A DNA stretch of 64,000 nucleotides, from positions 62,001-126,000 of the forward strand of contig NZ_CP102173.1 in assembly GCF_024584515.1 (NCBI RefSeq), given 5' to 3'. The notes beneath the pieces are model-generated. The model saw nothing but the letters and a program-made list of their open reading frames with translations, did no database searches and was not told the DNA's origin. Shown here piece by piece: positions 17,846 through 26,141 of this stretch; the first letter of the stretch is position 1, and every line of letters begins with the position of its first letter. Origin of the DNA: Aeromicrobium wangtongii (GTDB lineage: Bacteria > Actinomycetota > Actinomycetes > Propionibacteriales > Nocardioidaceae). The position numbers and the translations under genes are program-made.

Positions 17846-18238
17846 ATGGACCTCGTGATCACCGTGAAGTGGGAGACGGCTGCCGGCGAGTCGGGCGAGA
17901 CCCAGCTGTCCGGCGACGACAAGTGGACGTTCGGTCGCACGGGCGGCGCCGAGGAGCCGACCGTCGGCATCGACCATCCGCTGATCAGCCGAAGTGCCGT
18001 GGTGATCCGGGACGCCGGTCCCGGCCCGGTGGTCTTCCGCGGCCAGCGCGACAACGGGGTCAAGGTCGCGGTCATCAGCCTGATCGGGTCCACCGCGTGG
18101 CTCGAGGAGGGCACCGCGCACAACCTCAGCGCCGAGGAGAACCGGGTGCAGGTCGTGCTGGACGACGAGGTCCTGGTGACCGCCGACGTCGACTTCGACG
18201 ACCGCGGCTCGGTCGTGGAGCGCCAGCAGGCCGAGTAG
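17846..18238 (+). CDS. FHA-like domain protein
   Basis: A 130-residue protein with a possible forkhead-associated fold: WTFGRTGG (GR motif), then HPLISRSAVVIRD (S-R-x-A), then FRGQRDNGVKV in the place of the usual asparagine turn. FHA domains bind phosphothreonine peptides. I chose ATG 17846 over an upstream TG-type start because the domain begins directly after it. It stands alone between the GH65 and adenosine deaminase genes. The similarity is moderate, so the assignment is tentative. Confidence 0.55.
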   Translation: MDLVITVKWETAAGESGETQLSGDDKWTFGRTGGAEEPTVGIDHPLISRSAVVIRDAGPGPVVFRGQRDNGVKVAVISLIGSTAWLEEGTAHNLSAEENRVQVVLDDEVLVTADVDFDDRGSVVERQQAE

Positions 18239-18262
18239 GGTGCGGCTCGATAGTCTCGGCGC

Positions 18263-19267
18263 ATGTCGTTCGAGTCCGGGCTGCCCAAGGCAGAGCTGCA
18301 TGTCCACCATGTCGGGTCAGCCTCGATGCGCACCGTCGCCGAGCTCGCCGAGCGGCACGCCGGCAGCACCTCGGTGCCGACCGATCCCGAGGCCCTGGCC
18401 GACTTCTTTACCTTCACCGACTTCGCCCACTTCATCGAGGTGTACCTGTCGGTCGTCGACCTGCTGCGGACCCCCGAGGACCTGTGGACGCTGACCCACG
18501 ACGTCGCCCGTGACCTCGCGGCGCAGAACGTCCGCTACGTCGAGCTGACCTGCACGCCGTACACCTCGATCGCGGTCGGCATCTCGGCCGAGGCGTACTG
18601 CGAGGCGCTCGAGGACGCCCGCCGCCGCGCAGAGGCCGACTTCGGCGTCACGATGCGCTGGATCTTCGACATCCCCGGCGAGTCCGGCGTCCCGGCCGCC
18701 GACGTCACCCTGGACACCGCGCTGCGGCTGCAGCCCGAGGGCCTGATCGGCTTCGGCCTCGGCGGCCCCGAGATCGGCGTGCCACGCCCACAGTTCAAGG
18801 CGCACTTCGAGCAGGCCCGCGCCTCCGGCCTGCACAGCCTCCCACACGCGGGGGAGTCGACGGGGCCCGAGACGATCTGGGACGCGATCCATGTCCTCGG
18901 CGCCGAGCGCATCGGGCACGGCATCGCCGCGGCCCAGGACCCGGTGCTCATGGCCTACCTGGCCGAGCACCAGATCCCGCTGGAGATCAGTCCGACCTCG
19001 AACATCCGCACGCGGTCGGTGGCGTCGATGGACCAGCACCCGCTGCCCGCGCTGGTTGCCGCCGGTGTGCCGGTGTCGATCAACTCCGACGACCCGCCGA
19101 TGTTCGACACCACGCTCACACGCGAGTACGAGGTCGCGCGCAACCTGCTCGGGCTGGACGACGCCGGCGTTGCGGACCTCGCCCGGGCCGGCGTCCGTCA
19201 CTCCTTCGCCCCCGATGACGTGAAGTCCACGATCCTGGCCGAGATCGACGCCTACACGGGGTCTTGA
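18263..19267 (+). CDS. Adenosine deaminase family protein
   Basis: A 334-residue amidohydrolase-superfamily deaminase. Zinc ligands are His13/His15 in PKAELHVH, the His of PHAGES and the DD pair of SINSDDPPMF; RIGHG supplies the catalytic His. The first motif reads HVHHVG instead of the usual HLHLEG, which changes the substrate-pocket edge. Related actinobacterial proteins are annotated as adenosine deaminase, and aminodeoxyfutalosine deaminases of the menaquinone pathway have the same fold, so the physiological substrate is open. Confidence 0.82.
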   Translation: MSFESGLPKAELHVHHVGSASMRTVAELAERHAGSTSVPTDPEALADFFTFTDFAHFIEVYLSVVDLLRTPEDLWTLTHDVARDLAAQNVRYVELTCTPYTSIAVGISAEAYCEALEDARRRAEADFGVTMRWIFDIPGESGVPAADVTLDTALRLQPEGLIGFGLGGPEIGVPRPQFKAHFEQARASGLHSLPHAGESTGPETIWDAIHVLGAERIGHGIAAAQDPVLMAYLAEHQIPLEISPTSNIRTRSVASMDQHPLPALVAAGVPVSINSDDPPMFDTTLTREYEVARNLLGLDDAGVADLARAGVRHSFAPDDVKSTILAEIDAYTGS

Positions 19268-19274
19268 CGCATCC

Positions 19275-19290
19275 ATAACCATCAGGTTAT
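19275..19290. promoter_or_regulatory. Candidate ArsR-type operator
   Basis: ATAACC-ATCA-GGTTAT is a perfect 6+6 inverted repeat ending 8 bases before the GTG start of the ArsR gene, where autoregulatory ArsR sites are commonly found. Autoregulation is inference. Confidence 0.45.
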
Positions 19291-19298
19291 GTAGAGAC

Positions 19299-19619
19299 GT
19301 GAATGACGACCAGCTCGATCTCGTGTTCGGCGCTCTTGCCGACCGCACCCGGCGCGCGATCCTCGCCAGGCTGGCCGAGCAGGACACCAGTGTGGGTGAC
19401 CTGACGGCCCGCTTCACGATGTCGCAGCCAGCGGTCTCCAAGCACCTCAAGGTGTTGGAGCAGGCCGGGCTGGTCTCCCGCAACCGGCAGGGGACGATGC
19501 GCCTCAGCCACCTCGAGGCCGAGCCGCTCAAGGGCGCGACGGTCTGGATGGCCGACTACCGGACGTACTGGTCCGAGAGCTATGACCGCCTGGACGCGCT
19601 GCTCGAGGAGCTCGACTGA
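19299..19619 (+). CDS. ArsR-family transcriptional regulator
   Basis: A 106-residue winged-helix repressor. It starts LDLVFGALADRTRRAILARL, typical of the metal-independent subgroup, with recognition helix MSQPAVSKHLKVLEQAGLV and wing SRNRQGTMR. No Cys metal-binding motif (CxC) is present, so metal sensing is unlikely. It is paired with an SRPBCC/AHSA1 gene 20 bases downstream, a very common bacterial arrangement. GTG 19299 directly follows the operator-like palindrome. Confidence 0.9.
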   Translation: MNDDQLDLVFGALADRTRRAILARLAEQDTSVGDLTARFTMSQPAVSKHLKVLEQAGLVSRNRQGTMRLSHLEAEPLKGATVWMADYRTYWSESYDRLDALLEELD

Positions 19620-19639
19620 TCCCACCCAGGAGAAGCGAC

Positions 19640-20119
19640 ATGGGCACCACCAGGAATGACGTCACCATCAACGATGAGGGCACCCACGCCATCACGATCG
19701 TCCGCGAGTTCGACCACCCGGTCGACAAGGTATTTCGCGCCATGACCCAGCCCGAGCTGATCGCCCGCTGGATCGGCCCGTACGGCTACGACAACGTCGA
19801 GGTCACCAACGATGCCGCCCACGGCGGCACGTGGACCCTGGTCCAGCGCAACGACGACGGGGAGCACCGCTTCCGCGGCGTCTTCCACGGCGACGCGACC
19901 CCCGAGCTGACGCTGCGGACGTTCGAGTGGCTGGGCCTGCCCGGCCATGTGTCGTTCGAGTCGCAGCGCATCGAGGACCTTGGCGACGGACGCAGCCGCA
20001 GCCACGTCACGTCGGTGTTCATGACGGCCGAGGACCGGGACGGAATGCGCGCCAGCGGCATGGACCACGGCGTCATCGAGGGCTACCAGCGCCTCGACGA
20101 CGTCCTGGCCCAGATGTGA
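19640..20119 (+). CDS. SRPBCC / AHSA1-domain protein
   Basis: A 159-residue START-like ligand-binding domain of the AHSA1 type: ITIVREFDHPVDKVFRAMTQPELIARWIGP at the N-terminus and YQRLDDVLAQM at the end. AGGAGAAG precedes ATG 19640 by 6 bases. It is co-transcribed with the ArsR gene. The ligand is unknown. Confidence 0.88.
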   Translation: MGTTRNDVTINDEGTHAITIVREFDHPVDKVFRAMTQPELIARWIGPYGYDNVEVTNDAAHGGTWTLVQRNDDGEHRFRGVFHGDATPELTLRTFEWLGLPGHVSFESQRIEDLGDGRSRSHVTSVFMTAEDRDGMRASGMDHGVIEGYQRLDDVLAQM

Positions 20120-20122
20120 CGA

Positions 20123-21730
20123 CTACGCCGAGGCGGGGGCGACCGGGACACGCACCAGCAGGATGCCGGGCTGCACCTGGGCGGTGATCTCCTGGCCCTC
20201 GCCGACCGGATCGCCGTCCAGCTGCATCGGCACGGGCTTCTCGGCGCGCACGTGCACCTTCTGCCCGGTGAGCCGGTCGAGCCGCTCGTTGGTGCGCTTG
20301 CGGCGTCCGACGATGCGCACGATGATCGCCAGCCAGCCGATGAACCGCTTCGGCGCGATCACCACGACGTCCAGCAGGCCGTCGTCGATCTGGGCATCGG
20401 GCAGCAGCGGGATGCCGCCCTGCAGGAAGCCGACATTGCCGACCACGACGGTGCGGGCGCGGAACTTGCGCGGTTCGCCGTCGTCGACGGTGATCTGCAC
20501 CTTCATCGCGGGGAAGCGGGCGGCCTTGATGCCGCTGACGAAGTACGCCAGCCAGCCGACCCGGCTCTTGAGCTGGTCGTTGACGCCGGTCATGATCGCG
20601 GCGTCCATGCCGAGCCCGGCCATGACCAGGAAGGTCGTGCTGGTGCCCGAGTCCGTCTCCAGTGTCGACAGGTCGATGGCGCGATCCTGTCCGCCGAACG
20701 CGACGTCGAGGGCGTCACGGGTGTTCAGCGGGATGGCCAGGTTGCGGGCGAGCAGGTTGCCGGTGCCGAGCGGGATGATGCCGACCGCGGTGCCGCTGCG
20801 GGCAGCCTTCTCGCACACGGCCCGGACCGTGCCGTCACCACCGGCGGCGATGATCAGGTCGACGCCCTGGGCCAGCGCGGCGGTGGCCTGCCCGTGACCC
20901 GGGTCCTCGACCGACGTCTCGAACCAGATCGGCTCGTTCCAGCCGGAGCCCTCGGCCACCGTGCGCACGCGGGTCTTGAAGTCCTCGACATCGGCGATCT
21001 TCGAGGGGTTGATGACGACCGCGACGCGCTTGCGTCCCGAACCGGTGATCATGGCCGCCGCGTACGGCAGCCGGCTCGAGCCGCCGACGATCAGCATCCA
21101 CAGCCCGATCGTCACTGCCATCCCGAACGACAGGCCGGCCACCACATCGCTGAGGTAGTGCACGCCCAGGAAGATGCGGCTGGCGCCCACGCCGAGCGCC
21201 AGCAGGACCAGGATCGTGATCAGGACCCGCCGCTTCAGGCCGCGTCCGGTCAGGATGATCGTGAACAGCACCGCGACGGTGAAGAACATCCCGGCGCCGG
21301 CGGAGTGGCCGCTCGGGAACGAGTAGCCGCCGATCTCGTGCAGCGGCTCGTCGAACGAGGGACGCGTGCGGGTGAAGAGCTGCTTGAGCAGGGCGTTGCC
21401 GCCGATCCCGACGATCCCGCTCAGCACGACCCACAGCGCGACGACGCGCTCGCGGCGCACCAGGGCGTAGATCGCCATCAGCGCCAGGGCGATCCCGCAC
21501 GCCGCGTTGCTGAAGACGATCGCCACCACGTCCAGCGCGTCGACGAGGCGGGGACGCCCGGCCGTGATGTCGTACGCCCAGTCCGCGACGCGGGCGTCCG
21601 TGCGCAGGATCGCGGACGTGTCGGTGGCGATGCAGGTCGCGAAGAACGCGAACACGATCGTCGGGACGATCAGGAGCCACGTCATGACGGACGAGCGGCC
21701 GGGCTCTGCTCGGCGCAGGTCAAACGTCAT
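20123..21730 (-). CDS. Bifunctional PAP2 phosphatase / diacylglycerol kinase-like protein
   Basis: A 535-residue fusion. The N-terminal membrane PAP2 phosphatase (about 1-215) has KQLFTRTRPS, PSGHSAG and SRIFLGVHYLSDVVAG, the three catalytic motifs. The C-terminal lipid-kinase domain (about 230-535) has VVINPSK, GGDGTVRAV and GTGNLLARN. The combination suggests turnover of a membrane phospholipid or polyprenyl phosphate. Six hydrophobic helices precede the kinase. Convergent with the SRPBCC gene, with a 3-base gap and no visible terminator. Confidence 0.88.
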   Translation of the reverse strand: MTFDLRRAEPGRSSVMTWLLIVPTIVFAFFATCIATDTSAILRTDARVADWAYDITAGRPRLVDALDVVAIVFSNAACGIALALMAIYALVRRERVVALWVVLSGIVGIGGNALLKQLFTRTRPSFDEPLHEIGGYSFPSGHSAGAGMFFTVAVLFTIILTGRGLKRRVLITILVLLALGVGASRIFLGVHYLSDVVAGLSFGMAVTIGLWMLIVGGSSRLPYAAAMITGSGRKRVAVVINPSKIADVEDFKTRVRTVAEGSGWNEPIWFETSVEDPGHGQATAALAQGVDLIIAAGGDGTVRAVCEKAARSGTAVGIIPLGTGNLLARNLAIPLNTRDALDVAFGGQDRAIDLSTLETDSGTSTTFLVMAGLGMDAAIMTGVNDQLKSRVGWLAYFVSGIKAARFPAMKVQITVDDGEPRKFRARTVVVGNVGFLQGGIPLLPDAQIDDGLLDVVVIAPKRFIGWLAIIVRIVGRRKRTNERLDRLTGQKVHVRAEKPVPMQLDGDPVGEGQEITAQVQPGILLVRVPVAPASA

Positions 21731-21802
21731 CGGTCCTCCTCAGGGGTCGGCTGATTCTAATGGACCGCAGAGCGGTCGCCTGCCGGGAGATAGGCTGACG
21801 AC

Positions 21803-23074
21803 GTGATCGACGCCCGAGTCCTGAGAGACGACCCTGATGCCGTGCGGGCTGCCCAGCAGCGCCGCGGACTGCCCACCGACATCGTCGACGAGCTGATCAG
21901 TGCCGACGAGCAGCGCCGCTCCTCGATCGCCGCGTTCGAGGCTGTCCGTGCCGAGCAGAAGAATCTCGGCAAGCTGATCCCCAAGGCGCAGGGGGAGGAG
22001 AAGCAGCAGCTGCTGGCCCGCACCAAGGAGCTCAGCCAGCAGGTCAAGGACGCCGAGGCGGCGCAGGTCGAGGCGGCCGCGACGTTCGACCGGCTGATCA
22101 AGTCGGTGCCGAACCTCGCATCCCCGGACGCCCCCGAGGGCGGGGAGGACGACTTCGTGGTGCTGGAGACCGTCGGCACCCCGCGTGACTTCGCCGCGGA
22201 GGGCTTCGAGCCGCGCGACCACCTCGAGCTGGGGCTGATGCTCGGCGCGATCGACGTCGAGCGCGGTGTGAAGGTCAGCGGTTCGCGGTTCTACTTCCTG
22301 ACCGGCGTCGGCGCGCAGCTCGAGCTCGCGCTGACCCAGCTGGCGATGAGCAAGGCCGCCGAGTGGGGCTTCACGCCGATGATCCCCCCGGCGCTGGTCA
22401 AGCCCAGCGCGATGGAGGGCACCGGCTACCTCGGCCAGGGCGCCTCGGACGACGTCTACTACCTGGAGAAGGACGATCTGTACCTGGTCGGCACCTCCGA
22501 GGTCGCGCTGGCGGCCTATCACTCCGGCGAGATCCTGGAGAGCGAGTCGCTGCCGCGCCGGTACGCGGCGTTCAGCCCCTGCTACCGCCGCGAGGCCGGC
22601 TCGTACGGCAAGGACACCCGCGGCATCTTCCGCGTCCACTGGTTCGACAAGGTCGAGATGTTCGTCTACACGACGCTCGAGGAGTCCTACGCCGAGCACC
22701 AGCGCATCCTGGGCTGGGAGAAGGCGTGGCTGGACGCGCTGGAGCTGCCGTACCGGGTCATCGACGTCGCCTCGGGCGATCTCGGGCTCTCGGCGATCCG
22801 CAAGTTCGACTGCGAGGCCTGGCTCCCGACGCAGGGCAAGTACCGCGAGGTCTCCTCGGCGTCCAACACGACGCAGTTCCAGGCTCGTCGCCTCGACATC
22901 CGCATGCGCGGCGAGGAGGGGACGACGCCCGTCGCGACGCTCAACGGCACGCTGTGCGCCATGACCCGCACGATCATCGCGATCCTCGAGAACGGTCAGC
23001 AGGCGGACGGCTCGGTGCGTCTGCCCGCCGCGCTGCATCCTCTGCTCGGCGAGGTCCTGAGGCCGCTGTCGTGA
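21803..23074 (+). CDS. serS: Seryl-tRNA synthetase
   Basis: A 423-residue class II aminoacyl-tRNA synthetase. The N-terminal coiled-coil arm (about 25-105) is followed by the catalytic domain with motif 2 [23 protein letters not shown] and motif 3 near [18 protein letters not shown]. Length is normal. The start is GTG 21803 with purine-rich GGGAGATAGG upstream. The last 4 bases overlap the next gene. Two tRNA-Ser genes lie later in the window. Confidence 0.96.
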   Translation: MIDARVLRDDPDAVRAAQQRRGLPTDIVDELISADEQRRSSIAAFEAVRAEQKNLGKLIPKAQGEEKQQLLARTKELSQQVKDAEAAQVEAAATFDRLIKSVPNLASPDAPEGGEDDFVVLETVGTPRDFAAEGFEPRDHLELGLMLGAIDVERGVKVSGSRFYFLTGVGAQLELALTQLAMSKAAEWGFTPMIPPALVKPSAMEGTGYLGQGASDDVYYLEKDDLYLVGTSEVALAAYHSGEILESESLPRRYAAFSPCYRREAGSYGKDTRGIFRVHWFDKVEMFVYTTLEESYAEHQRILGWEKAWLDALELPYRVIDVASGDLGLSAIRKFDCEAWLPTQGKYREVSSASNTTQFQARRLDIRMRGEEGTTPVATLNGTLCAMTRTIIAILENGQQADGSVRLPAALHPLLGEVLRPLS

Positions 23075-23859
23075 CCGATGGTTGGCGCCCGAAGCTGGTG
23101 GCCCTGGACGTGGACGGGACGCTGGTCGACAACTCGAACGTGATGAGCGCAGCGGTGCGTGACGCCGTGCGGTCGATCCGTGAGGCCGGCATCGAGACGG
23201 TCATCTCGACCGGGCGGGCGATCCCCGGCGTCCTGGACACCGTCGAGAAGCTGGGCTTCGCCGACGGTCACGCGGTGGCCAGCAACGGCGCCGTCGTGTT
23301 CGCCTACGACCCGGTCGAGATCCTGCACGCGGTGACCTTCGATGCGCGCGACGCCGTCGAACGGGTCATGGCACAGATGCCCGACGTGACCGTCGCGGTC
23401 GAGGAGGTCGGTGCGGGGTTCCGGGTCAACCGCCCGTTCCCCGAGGCCGAGATCACCGGCTCCTTCGTCGTCCAGAGCGTCGAGCAGCTCGTCGCCGACC
23501 CGGTGACCCGCGTGATCATCCGCTCGGCCGATCACACGGCCGAGGAGTTCACCGCGATCGTCCACGACCTCGGGCTGACCGGCACGAACTACTTCATCGG
23601 CTACTCGGCCTGGCTCGACCTGGCCCCCGAGGGCGTCTCGAAGGCGTCCGGCCTCGACGTGTTGTGCGAGCGCCTCGGCATCGCCCAGTCGGAGGTCCTG
23701 GCCGTCGGCGACGGCAACAACGACCTCGAGATGCTGCAGTGGGCCGGCCGCGGCGTGGCCATGGGCCACGCCCCCGACACCCTCAAGGCCGTCGCCGACG
23801 CCATCACCGGCACCATCGACGAAGACGGCCTGGTGGAAGAGCTAAAAAACTACCTCTAG
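23071..23859 (+). CDS. HAD-superfamily Cof-type phosphatase
   Basis: A 262-residue HAD subfamily IIB hydrolase: motif [14 protein letters not shown], motif II VISTGRA, the Lys within EGVSKASGL and motif [14 protein letters not shown], closing with [18 protein letters not shown]. Such enzymes dephosphorylate sugar phosphates or FMN/PLP. GTG 23071 overlaps the serS stop (GTGA), so expression is coupled. Confidence 0.92.
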   Translation: MTDGWRPKLVALDVDGTLVDNSNVMSAAVRDAVRSIREAGIETVISTGRAIPGVLDTVEKLGFADGHAVASNGAVVFAYDPVEILHAVTFDARDAVERVMAQMPDVTVAVEEVGAGFRVNRPFPEAEITGSFVVQSVEQLVADPVTRVIIRSADHTAEEFTAIVHDLGLTGTNYFIGYSAWLDLAPEGVSKASGLDVLCERLGIAQSEVLAVGDGNNDLEMLQWAGRGVAMGHAPDTLKAVADAITGTIDEDGLVEELKNYL

Positions 23860-23867
23860 GCGGGGTA

Positions 23868-23938
23868 GCCCCACTTTTTGGGCACTTGCGTACCGATTGA
23901 GGGACTTGATCCGTACGAAGATGCCCAAAAAAGTGGGG
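23868..23938. repeat. Intergenic inverted-repeat element C
   Basis: Arms CCCCACTTTTTGGGCA (23869-23884) and TGCCCAAAAAAGTGGGG (23922-23938) pair along their length with one bulged base. The loop contains a partial GTACCGAT/ATCCGTAC inner stem and GAGGG. It lies between the convergent HAD and DUF559 genes and may terminate both. Bases 23868-23887 recur exactly, inverted, at 24998-25017. Confidence 0.75.
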
Positions 23939-23943
23939 TCGGG

Positions 23944-24861
23944 TCAGTTCCTGGTGGGGAACCAGGTGTCCCACTGGGTGCTCATGACGGGTCTGGGGCC
24001 GGCGTATCCGCGGTCGATCAGGGCGTTGTGCACACGGTGGACGATCTGACGGGGACGCCCCAGGTCTCCCGCGGTGATGACGATGAGCCGCCACCCCGCC
24101 GCCTCCAGCCGCTCTCGCCGCGCGATGTCGTTGACCCTCTGCTGCGCGTCCCGTTCGTGCTGCCACCCGTCGTACTCGACGAGCACCTTCCAGGTGAGAA
24201 AGCACAGGTCGCCCCGGGCGAGCCAGTGCCCGTCGTCGTCGCACAGGTTCACATTGAGCTCGGGTTCTGGCAGCCGGGCGAACACCAGCATGAGCCGCAC
24301 CCGTGACTCCATCGGTGACTCGGCGCCGGCGCGGACGCGTCCCAGGACGCTGCGGACGCGGCGCACGCCGTGCAGATGGCGGTTCAGTGCGTAGTCAGCC
24401 AGGCGGTCCACGGTGGTGAAGCCGTTGCCCATCATCCACTCGATGATCTCGATGAGCCGCGGGATCGACACGTCGCGGGCCAGGTCGACGATCGTGCGAT
24501 CCGGACCCGTGACCGGGACGCCCTGATGGAGGTACGCGGTGATGCGGGCCCCGCGACGGTGCACCTCGAGCTCGTCCAGGCGCGAGTGGGTGGGGCCGCG
24601 GGTCGACACGTGCAGAGGCAGCAGTGGTCCTTGCTCGTAGCCGTACCAGCGCAAGGCGGTCAGGTGGCTGACGACCGACCCTGGGGGCGCCGCGAGCAGC
24701 GCAGCCAGCAGCCAGAGGTGCAGCGTGACGGGGATGCCCTCGGCGAGGTACACGCCGCGCAGGAGCCGCCGGAACGCGGAACGCCGCCGCAGCATCGCAT
24801 CGGTGATGCCGGCGTCGTTGGCCTGCTGTCGGGTGAACGGACGGTCGATGCGCAGGCTCAT
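23944..24861 (-). CDS. AbiEi-like / DUF559 endonuclease-fold protein
   Basis: A 305-residue protein with an N-terminal winged-helix region (about 1-60, RQQANDAGITDAMLRRRSAFRRLLRGVYL) similar to the antitoxin domain of type IV AbiEi proteins, and a C-terminal DUF559 domain (about 205-290). The latter has LVEYDGWQHERD, RRERLEAAGW and LIVITAGDL, a Vsr-like PD-(D/E)XK arrangement. The family is abundant in actinobacteria and its role is unsettled. No AbiEii toxin is adjacent. I chose ATG 24861; the frame is open further upstream but runs into element D. The gene is bracketed by elements C and D. Confidence 0.75.
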   Translation of the reverse strand: MSLRIDRPFTRQQANDAGITDAMLRRRSAFRRLLRGVYLAEGIPVTLHLWLLAALLAAPPGSVVSHLTALRWYGYEQGPLLPLHVSTRGPTHSRLDELEVHRRGARITAYLHQGVPVTGPDRTIVDLARDVSIPRLIEIIEWMMGNGFTTVDRLADYALNRHLHGVRRVRSVLGRVRAGAESPMESRVRLMLVFARLPEPELNVNLCDDDGHWLARGDLCFLTWKVLVEYDGWQHERDAQQRVNDIARRERLEAAGWRLIVITAGDLGRPRQIVHRVHNALIDRGYAGPRPVMSTQWDTWFPTRN

Positions 24862-24953
24862 GCCCCGAGGCTGCCCCTCCACGCGACGCGAGAAGGCCCG
24901 GAGAAATCCCCCTGTGGAACTCAAGGAACCCGGAAAACCCCTGTGGAGAAAGG

Positions 24954-25017
24954 TTTTTGGGCACTTCTGCACCTAACGAGGGCCGCAAAACCGACAAAAG
25001 TGCCCAAAAAGTGGGGC
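24954..25017. repeat. Intergenic inverted-repeat element D
   Basis: Perfect 13 bp arms TTTTTGGGCACTT (24954-24966) and AAGTGCCCAAAAA (24998-25010), followed by GTGGGGC. Its left half aligns with that of element C through the shared ACC and GAGGG. It lies downstream of the YjbQ gene and upstream of the DUF559 gene, both on the minus strand, so it could terminate YjbQ transcription. Confidence 0.75.
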
Positions 25018-25027
25018 AGGCCAGGCC

Positions 25028-25432
25028 CTAGCCCGGGAGGAAGCTCAGGCGCACCTGTCGGTTCGGGTTGTCGGTGTTGGTGTCCACCAAGCACACCGAC
25101 TGCCAGGTGCCGAGCGTCATGCGGCCGGCCAGCACGGGGACAGACATGGACGGGGCGATGAACGCCGGGACGACGTGGTCGCGACCGTGGCCGGGCCGGC
25201 CGTGGCGGTGGACCCAGCGGTCGTCCAGCGGCAGCAGCTCGTCCAGGGCGGTGATCAGGTCGTCGTCGCTGCCCGCGCCGGTCTCCATGATCGCCACGCC
25301 GGCGGTCGCGTGCGGCACGAACACGTGCAGCAGGCCGTCGCCGCGGTCACGGCAGAACGCGGCACACTCCGCCGTCAGGTCGTGCACGACCGGTGAGCCG
25401 CCGGTGCGGACGTCCAGGGTGATGCTCTCCAT
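25028..25432 (-). CDS. YjbQ / UPF0047 family protein
   Basis: A 134-residue single-domain protein of the YjbQ family, sometimes named secondary thiamine-phosphate synthase. Family features are LLHVFVPHATAGVAIMETGAGSDDDL, RHGRPGHGRDHVVPAFIAPS and LGTWQSVCLVDTNTDNPNRQV, including the conserved metal-type His residues and the GTWQ strand. The true cellular role is unknown. Confidence 0.88.
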   Translation of the reverse strand: MESITLDVRTGGSPVVHDLTAECAAFCRDRGDGLLHVFVPHATAGVAIMETGAGSDDDLITALDELLPLDDRWVHRHGRPGHGRDHVVPAFIAPSMSVPVLAGRMTLGTWQSVCLVDTNTDNPNRQVRLSFLPG

Positions 25433-25459
25433 GCCTCGATCGTGCCCGACGAATGGTGC

Positions 25460-26020
25460 TCAGGCGACCTGACGGCTGCTCTCGAGCTGGTCGAACGCGT
25501 CCAGGACGGCGTCGATGCTGGGGGCGGACGCCGGGGCGGCCGTGACGACGGGATTGGCCTGCTGCTCGCGGGCCCGGCGCAGGTGGCGCTTGACCGTGGA
25601 CGTCGAGCAGTCGAGGCGCTCGGCCAGCTGGTGGCAGGTGTCGCGGGGATGGGCGTGCCGCGCGGCCATGACGGCCTCGTGGCTGACCGGTCCGCCGCCG
25701 ACCCGGGCAGTGCCGTACGGCGTTGTGGCCGCCTGCTGGATCTCGATGCCGAGCTGGCGGCGCATCTCGGCGCGGTCGTGCTCGGTGGTGCAGGCCACGA
25801 ATCCGGAGACGTCGACCTGGACGACCGCCCGGTACAGGCAGTCGACCATTTGCGGGCAGCCAGCGCACAGGCGCTGCGCGGCGGCTTGTTTGAGGCTCAG
25901 CATCTCCCGCTCGGCGGCGCTCATCTCGGTGGGCGACGGTGGTGTGTGCAGCTGCTCGTCCTGGAAGACCCCGGGCACCGAAGCGCACGGGGGCGTCACA
26001 ACATCGACCTCGATGGTCAT
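25460..26020 (-). CDS. WhiB-family protein with C-terminal helix-turn-helix extension
   Basis: A 186-residue WhiB-like (Wbl) protein. The four Fe-S-type cysteines are likely Cys12, Cys52, Cys55 and Cys61 (C-x39-C-x2-C-x5-C), the last three in RLCAGCPQMVDCL. The usual GVWGG turn is replaced by GFVACTTEHDR, which adds a fifth Cys (77). Residues about 121-152 (HPRDTCHQLAERLDCSTSTVKRHLRRARE) look like a helix-turn-helix not found in short Wbl proteins. ATG 26020 is preceded by a G-rich AGAGGGGGG. Binding partner and regulon unknown. Confidence 0.75.
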   Translation of the reverse strand: MTIEVDVVTPPCASVPGVFQDEQLHTPPSPTEMSAAEREMLSLKQAAAQRLCAGCPQMVDCLYRAVVQVDVSGFVACTTEHDRAEMRRQLGIEIQQAATTPYGTARVGGGPVSHEAVMAARHAHPRDTCHQLAERLDCSTSTVKRHLRRAREQQANPVVTAAPASAPSIDAVLDAFDQLESSRQVA

Positions 26021-26141
26021 GGGGCCCCCCTCTTCCCAACTAGAGGTCGACGCATGGCGGCTGCGGCGATCCTCCTGACACGCGAACGCGTCCAGTCCCC
26101 GATCCCTCAATCAGGAACGTAAACGCCGTTCACCGCCCATG

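Noticed and set aside
16385..18310. A 641-codon minus-strand frame over GH65 and the FHA-like gene
   Set aside because: It has no recognisable domain and is opposite a GH65 gene with intact catalytic motifs.
23944..24861. A complete AbiE type IV toxin-antitoxin pair
   Set aside because: Only the AbiEi-like/DUF559 protein is present; no nucleotidyltransferase (AbiEii) gene lies on either side.
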